DNA of 64,000 bases from Linnemannia elongata (taxonomy: Eukaryota > Mortierellomycota > Mortierellomycetes > Mortierellales > Mortierellaceae), in the NCBI GenBank assembly GCA_036320915.1, contig JAXBDG010000005.1, forward strand, positions 1,736,001-1,800,000, written 5' to 3'. Below the pieces are notes generated by a model. The model was not told where the DNA came from, made no database searches, and saw only the letters and a list, made by a program, of their open reading frames with translations. This document shows positions 24,898-35,074 of this stretch, piece by piece (position 1 is the first letter of the stretch; each line of letters starts with the position of its first letter). Made by a program: the position numbers and the translations under genes.

Positions 24898-25276
24898 TGT
24901 CGAATGTAAATGGAAGTGAAATGAATGAGAAGTGAAGGAAGTTGGGCGGGCAAAGAAGGAGTGAGTGAGTAAGTTTGAGAAAAGAAAGAGGGCAGGGGAA
25001 AATCAGGAACCAAGGCTGATGTTTTTCTTTTTATTTATGTTTGTTTGCAAAGTACGCGCACTCAAAGTTAAGATTGTCAGTCTGCTCTCCCCCCCAAAGC
25101 CTGCCTGTTGTTTATCCCACCTTTTCTTTTTGCCTTTCTCTCTTTCACTCTTTCTTCTTCCTTCTCATTTATTTTTTCTCATTCCATCTCATTTCCATCA
25201 CTCGGCCTGATCATACTTTCGCCTCCGCCTACGCACGACTTTCTCACCTTTTTTATAATCCAATATTTCTATCGAA
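24898..25276. promoter_or_regulatory. Bidirectional promoter of the thiamine gene pair
   Basis: 379 bp separates the start codons of the divergent THI20-like and THI6-like genes. The right half is CT-rich on the plus strand, with a TATAAT-like segment at about 25251-25257 just before the THI6 start. I looked for TPP riboswitch core elements (CTGAGA with a downstream CCTGATC partner in the right arrangement) and did not find them. Regulation is therefore more likely at transcription initiation, but no specific site was recognised. Confidence 0.5.
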
Positions 25277-27542
25277 ATGGCCAAGCCAACAGTCGACTAC
25301 TCGTTGTACCTCGTCACAGACTCGGGGCTGAACCACCCTTCAAGAACCCTCCTCCAGTCCGTTGAAGACTCCATCCTCGGCGGAGTGACACTCGTCCAGC
25401 TTCGCGAAAAGGACCTCGACACCCCTGCTTTTATCGACCTTGCACGCAAAGTTCATGCTATCACCAAGAAGGTACCATTTTACAAGACAACGCCATGAAG
25501 CTATTTCGTGTCCATGGACGTTATTGACCCGCCAACATGCAGGCATAGACTGGCTCATATCTATGCCCCTGCGTTTTGCAATTATCAGCGACCAAGGAGG
25601 GGAACACAGGACGCATCAGTAATTAGCAGGATCAAGGATACATCTGCAAGAGGGATAGATAAAAAGAAAGAGAATGGTTCTTGCGATTTGAATTTTTTTC
25701 AAACTCCTGCCACAAGCACTCCTCCCCCATCGTTTCGTTAACAAAAGAGTAGGCGCCGGATGAAGACAAAAAAGAGGACACAACCAGTAAAAGGAAGAAC
25801 GATAGGATCTTTCTCCTCTTTCCCTTTTGTGCGGAACAAGAAAAAAAAACAAACTGTGTGATGGATCAAGCATTCCCTCTATGACTCAACGAAAATATCT
25901 CACATTATTTACCCTTTTCCCACGATATTCGAACGACGACGCCATGATAGCATAACGTCCCACTGTTGATTAACGACAATCTTGACGTTGCAATTGCGAT
26001 TGACGCTGAGGGCGCACATGTCGGTCAAGATGACATCTCTTGTGTCGAGGCGCGTCGCTTGCTCGGACCCAACAAAATCCTTGGAATCTCGACGGGCACA
26101 CCCGAGGAGGCACAAAAGGCAATGGCCGACGGAGCGGATTATATCGGCATCGGGACCTGCTTTATGACCCAGACCAAGTCTCCCAAACGCACCCTAGGAC
26201 CCATCGGTGTCCGCACCATCCTTGAGGCTATCCCTGCCGAGAGTGAATTGAAGACGGTGGTCATTGGAGGTATCAAGCACGATAACACCCGTCGTGTTGT
26301 CACACACTCTGCGGGCGCTCATGGACGGATCGTAGACGGAATTGCGGTTGTGACGGGAATTGTGGGTGCTCAAGATGCCAAAGTTGCATCGGAACAGCTT
26401 TTGTCAGAGTTCAAGATCGGACACGAGCTTGCTACTATCAAACACCAGAACAATGTCCGTGGCGCCGTCCAGGATGGTCGTGCCAGTGTGGAGGATGTGA
26501 TCAAGTCTTTCCCTCAGATGTTGACCACCCTTCGGGAGAAATCGCCATTGACTCATCATATCTCCAACTATGTGGTCATGAACGACACTGCCAACGCGAC
26601 TTTGGCTTTGGGCGGATCGCCCATCATGGCACCTTCGGCTGTTGAGGCAGAGGACCTTTCAAAGGTCGTCTCGTCTGTCGTTCTCAATATTGGAACCTTG
26701 ACCGACTCCTTTGTCGACTGCATGTACGAGGCGGGTATGTAACAATTATGAATTATGTGTCTCCGAAGTTTGTGCGGTAATGATGATCTAAAAGCGCTAT
26801 TGGTGCTGACCGTTAATTGCTGATGTGCAAATAGGTAAGCACGCAAACGCTCAGTCAAAGCCTGTTGTGTTTGACCCTGTGGGCGCTGGCGCAACAAAGC
26901 TTCGCGAAGAGACAACCCGCAAGATCCTGAACGCAATGCACGTCGACATCATCAAGGGCAACGCCGGCGAGATCTCGACCATCGCCAAGATTGTTGGCGG
27001 AGGAGACAAGGCCGAGACCATTGCCATGCGCGGCGTCGATAGCTTGGGATCAGGCTTCTCTAACCCTGCGGCAGTTGTTCAGGCGCTTGCGCGCCGTGAG
27101 GGCGCTGTTGTTGCCATGACGGGAATTACCGACTATGTTTCTGATGGATTCCGGACCGTAGCGATTGAGAATGGACATGCTTACCAGGGTCGTATTACTG
27201 GATCTGGATGCATGATCGCTTCCTCAATTGCTTCTTTTGCTGCAATCTCTCCTGACGACCATTTTGCCGCCGCTGTTGCCGGGTACATTTTTTTGTCCTT
27301 TAAATATCTTCTTGAGCATGCTAAACATTGCCAGACTATACATCACGCCATAATACTAACGCACCCTTATTATTTTTTGGACCATTAGAATTCTGGCGCT
27401 GAACCTTGCAGGAGAACATGCTAGCACCCGTGCTGATGTCCACGGACCAGGTACCTTCAGAGCCGCATTCATCGACGAGATGGCCAATTTGACCCCTCAG
27501 CAGATGTTCAACGAGGCCCGCATCAAGACCGTCACCGTCTAA
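25277..27542 (+). CDS. Bifunctional thiamine-phosphate synthase / hydroxyethylthiazole kinase (THI6 type)
   Basis: The N-terminal domain joins HMP-PP with thiazole phosphate to make thiamine phosphate; the C-terminal domain phosphorylates hydroxyethylthiazole. Exons 25277-25471, 25951-26734, 26835-27282 and 27389-27542 give 526 residues, close to yeast Thi6. The ThiE part (about 8-230) shows YLVTDS, the LREKDL pyrophosphate-site motif, PLLINDNLDVA and AHVGQDD, plus GADYIGIG near its end. The ThiM part (about 263-526) shows the HHISNYVVMNDTAN start, a PVVFDPVGAGAT segment and the ITGSGCMIAS catalytic loop. The first intron (25472-25950, 479 nt) is much longer than the other two and interrupts the ThiE fold between LREKDL and INDN. 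Convergent with the metacaspase gene, 149 bp away. Confidence 0.95.
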
Positions 27543-27691
27543 TCTTGCCTTGGTCAAGCTACCTGATCCACACAATATAGCATACATACTCTTCATCTAC
27601 TATTCAAATAAGATCGTACTCGCTTATCCAATTGTTTTATTAATGTACATATGTGACGAGAAAAGAGAAAAGAGTGAAAAAAGTAAGGGCA

Positions 27692-29685
27692 TTACATGGT
27701 GAAGATCAAGTTGAGATCGACAGGGTGACTGGAGCTGAGCTGAGGCTTTTGCTCGTACTTTGCACGCAGGATATCACGGATGCTGTTGAGCAACTGAAGA
27801 TATGTTTGACGAGGGTTCGCCGTCAACCTTTGTAATGAAGTAAAAGGAAATTAAGATTAGTTAGTAACGCATTCATGTATTCTCTGAGCAAGCATACCAA
27901 ACATGCAAATGCGAAGGGGTATTTTTGAATCGAGAAAGTTGACTTACGCTGTGATGAAGGCAAAGGTCATGGCTCCTGTCATGCCAAACTTGGCTTCACT
28001 CGTATCAGCCGAGGTCTGGTTATCCTTGCATCTATAGATCGCATTTCATTTCAAAAACGACATACAAGAGTGAGTTACCACAAAACCTTCGCCTACCAAA
28101 ACAATCACATCCAAAATCCACAGCAACTCCATTTTCAATAAGATCGACAACATACCCACTGAACATGATACAGTCCGAGGGACTAGATTTTGTCTGGATG
28201 ATACGCTGGCGATTGGGCCGACCAATTTTCTTGCCAATGCCTCCAAGACTGTTCATCACTCCACCAAGATCTCCCTTGAGGTAGGACAATCCGGCGCCCA
28301 TAATACCGCTTCCAACGCCCTGCAAGACATTCTGATCCTTGAGTTGTCCCGAGGTACTATAGGTGAATGGCAGATCCAGGGCAGATCCCGAATGACAGCA
28401 GTCCATAATCGCAGTAAGACGACATCCTGCAGGGAGAGGCTTGACCATGATATCGTGCATGATATCGTCAACAATAACACCTGCTCGTGTGTGGTCGACC
28501 GGGTAGATGGTATTGTCGTTTCCATCGTCCTCGTCGCCGTCGAGATCAGCTGTTTGACCACCGTGTCCACTGAAATGCAAGAAGAATGAGTCATTAGGTC
28601 GTGCATCGCGGACGAGCCACTGCATTCCGGAGAGGATGTTGGCCTTTGTAGGGATTCTTGTTGGATTTGTCTGATCGTCCGTCAATGTCACGGTATCCTC
28701 TTCGCGGAACCCAAACCTTTGGATGAACGCTTTGATGTTACGAACATCATTGATACAACTATTATGAAGAAGTAGCAGATAAATTAAATGATCTACGAAT
28801 TAACAAAGCATATTTTCGCGCACTGAATTGCTCAAGCAGAAAGAAATACGTACCCACGGAGCTGGCTCTTTTGACCGAAGTAGTTAATACCGATCAAGAG
28901 CGCGCGCTTACGACCGGTACAGTTGGAAAGCTGGAAGTTGGTGGGCGCAGGGATATGTGTATTCTGGACCATTTGCCAGCCCTGAGGAGGCGGCGCCACG
29001 TTGGCAGGAGTCATCTATTCCCAGTCAGTAACGAAGAAGAGAAAAACTGTCAGGGGAGCTTCGAGCAAAAGGTCAATTGCAGCTGGTTATCATTGTAACA
29101 CTGCCTCTTATCACATGACCTTCGACTCCAATCCACAGGATACAACCGGAAATTTGATCTGCCAACCAGGGAAGCACAACAAAAAGCCAAGTAAAAAAGA
29201 TAGGAGGTAATAGATGAAAAAAGACTCACCATGTGCTGGGGGATATGGGCTACTGGAGGAGGAGCAGCAGCAGGAGGATGATACGCGGCGGGCTGGGGGT
29301 AGGGCGAAGAGTGAGCAACTGGGGGTGCTCCGTAAGGAGGGTGCGCAACTGGAGGAGCGCCGTAGGGAGGATGAGCACCTGGAGGCGGTGCGCCATAGGG
29401 TGAGGCAGCCGGGGGTGGGTATGCGCCAGCTGGGGGTGGGTACGCACCAGCTGGAGGAGGAGCTCCGTAGGGAGCATGTGCTGCTGGTGGAGGGTAGTGC
29501 TGAGGTGGGGGGTAGGCTGCGGGATATCCGGGCGCAGCAGCAGGTGGGGCGTGGGCTGGAGGGGCATAGTGACCCGGTTGAGGAGGATAGCCTGCGGGTG
29601 GACCTTGTGGGGGGTAAGCTGGGTAAGCTGGAGGAGGAGCTCCGTAAGGGGGCTGAGGCTGGTAATAGCCTGGGTATCCTGACAT
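27692..29685 (-). CDS. Type I metacaspase with proline-rich prodomain
   Basis: Cysteine protease cleaving after Arg/Lys; fungal relatives act in stress-related death and clearance of protein aggregates in the cytosol. Exons 29685-29230, 29014-28854, 28758-28156, 28031-27948 and 27827-27692 give 479 residues. Residues 1-150 are an AYPPPxxGAPP-like repeat-rich prodomain. The caspase fold begins at [13 protein letters not shown]. The catalytic dyad is visible as His271 in HFSGHGG and Cys327 in DCCHSGS, and the conserved [18 protein letters not shown] segment lies between them. The start MSGYPGYY is preferred over an upstream in-frame Met at 29838, whose extra residues are only a translation of the CT-rich leader. 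Length is normal for yeast-type metacaspases. Confidence 0.93.
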
Positions 29686-30243
29686 TGCTAAAAGAGTTGT
29701 CGAGTCGGGGGGTGAGGAAGAAAGAAAAGGTCTGAGGGACGCGGGCAAGAAAGAAAAAAGGAAGAGAAAGAGAGAGGGTGAGGGTGAGAGTGAGTGAGAA
29801 AAAGAAGAAGAGGGAATGGAAGGGGAGAGGATGATCAAAAGATGAATTAGAGTGAAGAGAAGAGAGTAGAAACCGACAGAAAGTTAAAACAGAAAGCGGC
29901 GGGCAAATAAAAAGAGAAGACGCCTTCCTTTTTGAAGTAAGGTTGGCTGTCTCGGCCACAAATGGTCCCTCTTGTCCCTTTCGCTGCCCCTGTTGCTCCT
30001 CCTTTTGGTTTGTTTGCCTGGGTTTGCTTTGCTCTGGTATAGTCAGTTGGCCTGTGGCAAGCAATCGTTGCTCTCTTATAATTAATGTTCGTCTACTCTT
30101 CACTACTCGTCTTCTTTCTCTCTTTCCCACACAAACACACACACCCTACAAGAATAGAATACCAATTGCCACCGTTCACCTCCTTTCTTTTTCCTTTAGC
30201 AACATCAACCCCTCTTTCCTCCGTTACTCCAAAACAACTAAAA
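29686..30243. promoter_or_regulatory. Divergent promoter, metacaspase and zeta GST
   Basis: 558 bp between two divergent start codons. The left part is purine-rich on the plus strand (CT-rich towards the metacaspase) and the right part CT-rich on the plus strand (towards the GST). A TATAATTAA-like stretch lies at about 30076-30084, 160 bp before the GST start. No gene is supported inside. Confidence 0.45.
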
Positions 30244-31679
30244 ATGACCCCCCACCCACCCTCCTCGCTACCAATCCTCTACTCCTTCTACCGCTCGTCC
30301 TGTGCCTGGCGAGTCAGACTCGGTCTGCACCTCAAGAATATCCCCTTCGAGATCAGACCCATTAATCTTCTCACTGAAGAGAACGTAAGCTTGCCCTGCT
30401 CCCCGCCAAGACCTTTCTCTCCCTAGATGTCCCTGACACGCAATTGATATCCATCAGTTCATCATTCATCAATTCAACAAGGCTTCGCCCACTATATTTC
30501 TCAAATCCTTCCTGGATTTCTTCTGAACAAACCCCACTTTTATTTCTTTCTCTCACCCGCTGAATGAAAATGCGCTCTTAGAAATCGGCAGAGTACAAGG
30601 CCATCCAACCCTTCGGAGCAGTCCCTGCATTCCTCGAAGCCAACTCTCATGGCCCAGCACTTGTCGAGTCCGTCGCCATCCTCGAGTACCTCGACGAGAC
30701 GCGACCTGGTAAAAGAAACAAACAAAAAAAAAAAAAAGGAACTGAAAATCAACATAAACCCAACAAAAAGCAAAAAATAATAATAATTGAAAGTGAAGTT
30801 ACAAAGACGCGGCGGTGGCGGTGAGTGGCGGTGGCTCACAACAAACAGCTCACAATCAAGCCGGCGCTTGTTTTTATTTTGCCACCATTGTTAACATGCT
30901 ATTCATCTCTCTTTCCGACTCTTGTCGTTCGGGATGAATAGAATTCCCTCTCCTGCCCAAAGACCCTTCCGGTCGCGCAGTGGTGAGTGAGAAAATGACT
31001 CGATATGACTAGTCTGCATAATTTTGCCACCATCATAACATTAACGCTCTCTCTCTCCATCCATGTCGCTACTGAAACAAGGTCCGGGCGTTAGTCGAAG
31101 CAATCGCGATGGACATCCAACCTGTCTGCCAGATGCGCGTCCTCAAGTACATCAGCAAGGACAAGGAAGCTGATTGGGTTTCTCACTTCTTTAAGGAAGG
31201 CTTCGCAGGTACGAACGACAGCATAAAGAAAAGACCCCCATAACGAAGGGGAAAAAAAACCGCATGAATACCATTCTCGTCCTTGCCTTCTATTAAAATT
31301 CATGCAGCTAAACAATCATATTACTTTTCTACATTCTTTCTTAATAGCACTCGAGAAGTTGTTAGAGAAGACTGCAGGAAAGTACTCCTACGGTGACTCG
31401 ATCACCATGGCTGACCTCCTCCTCGTCCCTCAATTCTACAACGGTGTTCGGTAAGCTATTTCTCAGAGTAAACCTGTCTCAAACGCTGAACACTTTCTCT
31501 TAGGCTAATAACTTCACAACGCTGCCTTTCATATTCGTTTGATTAACTAAACTAGCTTCGCAGTTGACATGAGCGCGTACCCGATCATGTCCAGGATCAA
31601 CAGCGAGCTCGAAACCATCCCTGCCTTCCAGGCTGCTCACCCCACCAAGCAACCTGACTGCCCTCCTGAACTGCGCTAA
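30244..31679 (+). CDS. Zeta-class glutathione S-transferase / maleylacetoacetate isomerase
   Basis: Isomerises maleylacetoacetate to fumarylacetoacetate with glutathione, in Phe/Tyr breakdown. Six exons: 30244-30384, 30582-30708, 30942-30982, 31082-31208, 31348-31450 and 31556-31679, total 220 residues, the usual size. The zeta signature SSCAWRVR is at residues 18-25. A [12 protein letters not shown] cis-Pro segment and [11 protein letters not shown] give the glutathione-binding thioredoxin fold, and the C-terminal helical domain carries [12 protein letters not shown]. Exon 3 is only 41 nt. No other aromatic catabolism gene is adjacent. Convergent with the SQS1-like gene at 213 bp. Confidence 0.95.
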
Positions 31680-31892
31680 ACGTACACGCACATACGTGGC
31701 GTTTTACACATGAACACGACATCGCGTTGATTGTTATTGTAACAACAGCTCATATTGATAGAGATGTGAATAAAAAGACGAATGTATTGTACATAGTATC
31801 TATGAATTCCTTTGTGAATGAATCTATGCATGGTATCGATGAACCTGAAGGAAGAACAGAAGGAGAGGACAGGGCGCGGATGGGAAGTCATC

Positions 31893-34871
31893 TTACTCGT
31901 GACCGAGTCCACGGCGCTTGGCTCGGACAACTGCTTCGATCGGCTTGGTAATACCATCTCCCGAGGCTCCCAGTCCAACACCCGGCGACCATCTGTTATA
32001 TTTTGAACGTATCAAAGTGTCAGTCATCATCTCAAGCCTCAAAAATACTGCAAATATTACCAGCGTAAAGAAAAAAAAGAGATATCTTACCCCATCTTAG
32101 CGAGCATGCGATGCCCAACGTTCTCCTTGGAGATCTCCGACGCAGTGCCACCAACAACACTTCCAGTAACAGCACGCGCCGAATCCCTCGGATCCTTGTT
32201 GGTATCATTGCTGGGACCACCACCTCTCTTTCCATCACGTCGGTTGTTGCCCCCAGCACCTTTCCTACGATCCCTTCGGTAATCAAACTCGGCCTGCACG
32301 CGAGGTCCGAACCCGGCGTTCATAAACTTACGCAGATCGATGGGCGCCTGAGGCATCTTGGTCTTTTCTGTCCGGAGAAGGACAGGGAAGCGGTTCTTGC
32401 CCGAGCCGACACTCTGAGAACGGAGGTTGTATTGCTCACACAACAAATGAACGCGCCGGCGAAGCGCCTTGGCCAGTGGTGGGAGCTCGAGACTGACCTT
32501 GGAACGGTTATTGACAAACTCCTTAATATGACTATAAATGAAAACCAAGAAATGCATGTTACTTCACTGACGTCTCCGTTTAACAGATTTGTATAAAAGC
32601 GCATTCTTTCAGTTTTCAACTTACTCATTGATGGATGTAAGGGCCTCAAGATGGTTTCCATAAGGAACAGCAGCTGCAGTACCCCCTCTCGACCGCCGTC
32701 CATTCCTGCCCACAAACTCTTCAGGGTCATAAAAGTCGTATCCGTAAGGCGCACCGGCAGGCCATTCGGAATCAAATGTGGCATCCAGTGCACCGGACAG
32801 CAGTTCGTCGGCTTTGCGTTTCCGCCGTCTATCTGATGACTTTACAGTGAAATCAAAATCTTCATCCTCCTGACTATCGTCCTCCGAGGCATCCTCTTCA
32901 AAATCCGAGTCGTCTGCATCCAGACCACCGCGAACATCGCTCGAGTGGCCGAATCCTGAAGGAAGCGATTTAAGTGATCCAAGGAACGAGTCGAAATAAT
33001 CAGGGTTATCAGGGTCCGTGGTATTCTAACCATATACAAAATGAAAGGTAGGAGGCGTCAGTATCAGCAGCCCATTCCATTAACGAGGTCCTCTGTTTCA
33101 AATCATATCCAAAGGAGACTTAATTCTTACCTGCAAGTAGTCCTCGAGTGCCAGCATATCATCGTCCACTTCACTCTCAACTTCATCCAGCGCAATGTGT
33201 CCATCACCAACCTCGTTCAACGCCTTTATCCGCTTGCGCTCCTGATCCGCCTCGCGCAGCTTTTTACCGCCCCGCTTCGACCGATGCGACTTTTTGGCGG
33301 GCCGTCCGGTGAACTCGGGCTCTGGTGGCAAGTTGATATACGTCTCCTGAATCTGGGGCAGCGGCTCCTCCTCGGGAACAATCGCACTCGGCTCCGTGTC
33401 AATCACCCAAAGCATCTGCAAATCCGGTTCTGATTCAGCCTCTGCGCCCGCGCTTGCTGTAACATCCATATCTGCCGTCACCGCTGCACTGTCTTCCACC
33501 GCCGTCAGATCGATCCTTTCTGGCTCTTCCACTTGCTCCATAATTTTGGCCTGAATCTCTTCAGTCAGATCTACGACAATCTTTGATTTTTTAGGCACAT
33601 GTGTATCAACCGCTTGCGCCTCCACCGTCGTCGTAATAGTAGTCGTCCTGTCATTCAAAACAACTGCCGTTGCTGTTGCTGCCTTCACCGTACGGTTCTC
33701 AGAGTTTTGATCCGCACCCTTGACGCCGTTCGTAGGCTTGGAGATCAATGTTTTTCGTACAAGTCTCCTGGCCTCCTCGAATTCATCTCCTGAACTCTCA
33801 TCGTCATCTCCCCGAGCTGCTGATTGGTAAGCAAGTGCACCTCCCCATCCAGCGGGAGGTATAAAAGGTTCTGCTGCCCGTGCCGCCGCCGCCGCCGCCT
33901 CTGCAGCCCTTCGAGCCCGCGCTACTTTGCGCTCCCGATCTGGATCCTGATCCTCTTCCCAATCGAATCTCTGCATGATGAACTGATCCTCTGATTCATC
34001 AACCTCGTCTACCGTCCATTTGAAGTCAAATTATTGGCAGGTCAGTACACAATAAAGCGTCCTCCAATCATAGGTAAAGACAAACAAACAATTAGCGAAC
34101 GCTGAACCTACCTGAGTCAAGGCCTTCATCGGGATCGCCGATCTCAGCATCATCGTCCTCATCGTAGTCACTACTACCATCGTCCTCGTCTTCACTACCT
34201 CTCAGACCATCAACATCATAGTCCATTTCGCCGTGCTCTTCCTCCTCATCGTCTTCGTCATCGTCATCATAATCCATATCCGGGTTAGTGAGTCGAGTCG
34301 CTCTGTTGAACATGACGGTAGTCGGACCTCTACCTCGTCCTCTTCCCCGTCCTCTCGTCGATCCTCTCGATCCTGATCCTGATCCAGTTTGCGAACGGCC
34401 TCGGCCGCCTCGATCCGATCGTCCCCACTGAGGGTCCTTTGACATCTGTATCCGCCTATAAACTTCTCCTTTTCCAGATCTCTCCTTTTGGTGGTGCTGC
34501 GGCTCTAATTTAGAGAAAAAAAAAGTAAACAACGTCGAGCTGATAATTAATATCAATCGTTTGAAGGAATCCAGACTGTGTTTTTTTTCAGCGAGTAATC
34601 TAAAACACTTACTTTGAGTCCTCCGGCGCTCAGCTCGTCCTCCTACTGCAAGCGAGATGTACCCATCTTGTGGCTGGCTATCATAAGATTGTCTGTGTGG
34701 ACTGCGAGAGCCTCCTCGTCCACCTCCGCCACCACCCCTGCCTCCTCTTCCTCGACCAGCACCACCTCCTCCAGCCCTATGTCCATGTCCTCGATCATGC
34801 CGTGAATGCTGTCTTCCAGAATTTCCGCCTCGACCTCCTCGGCCACCTTGGTGACCATTTCGTTTTGCCAT
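31893..34871 (-). CDS. R3H and G-patch protein (SQS1/PFA1-like, predicted Prp43 cofactor)
   Basis: Yeast Sqs1 uses its G-patch to stimulate the DEAH helicase Prp43 in late ribosome assembly and spliceosome release. Exons 34871-34613, 34504-34112, 34008-33131, 33025-32625, 32531-32091 and 31992-31893 give 823 residues. In order: an RGG/RG-rich, His- and Arg-rich N-terminus (about 1-85), a second RG-rich run with acidic DDDEDD tracts (about 115-215), a long charged middle, an R3H domain at about 637-710 (HIKEFVNN then an L-P-P-L-A-K-A-L-R core), and a C-terminal G-patch from about 781 (GHRMLAKMGW, then GVGLGASGDGI and a basic end). The RG-rich parts suggest RNA binding. Codons for the G-patch are split by the last intron. 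The gene follows DBR1 on the same strand. Confidence 0.9.
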
Positions 34872-35074
34872 TATGCTGAAGTGGATGCAGAAAGGGTATG
34901 AATGAATGAGAAGGGAGCAGAAGCAACGAGATTCGACAACTGGTTTGGAAAAATGCTATTTTTTATTTTTTATCACAGTCGTCACATGATCAAATTGGGC
35001 AAAGCAAGACCCACCTTGCAGTGCAACTACTCAGTCTTTCAGCTCTAGGGTAATTGGTGACGATCACGTCGGTT

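Noticed and set aside
27535..27580. ACCTGATC just after the THI6 stop, a piece of the TPP aptamer consensus
   Set aside because: No CTGAGA partner upstream and the position is 3' of the coding region; judged coincidental.
29214..29735. 173-residue open frame antisense to the metacaspase prodomain
   Set aside because: It is a shadow of the GC-rich repetitive prodomain on the other strand; no family resemblance or own promoter.
29686..29838. Upstream in-frame Met for the metacaspase adding 51 residues
   Set aside because: The extra sequence is a Ser/Phe/Leu-rich translation of the CT-rich leader; the MSGYPGYY start fits other metacaspase prodomains.
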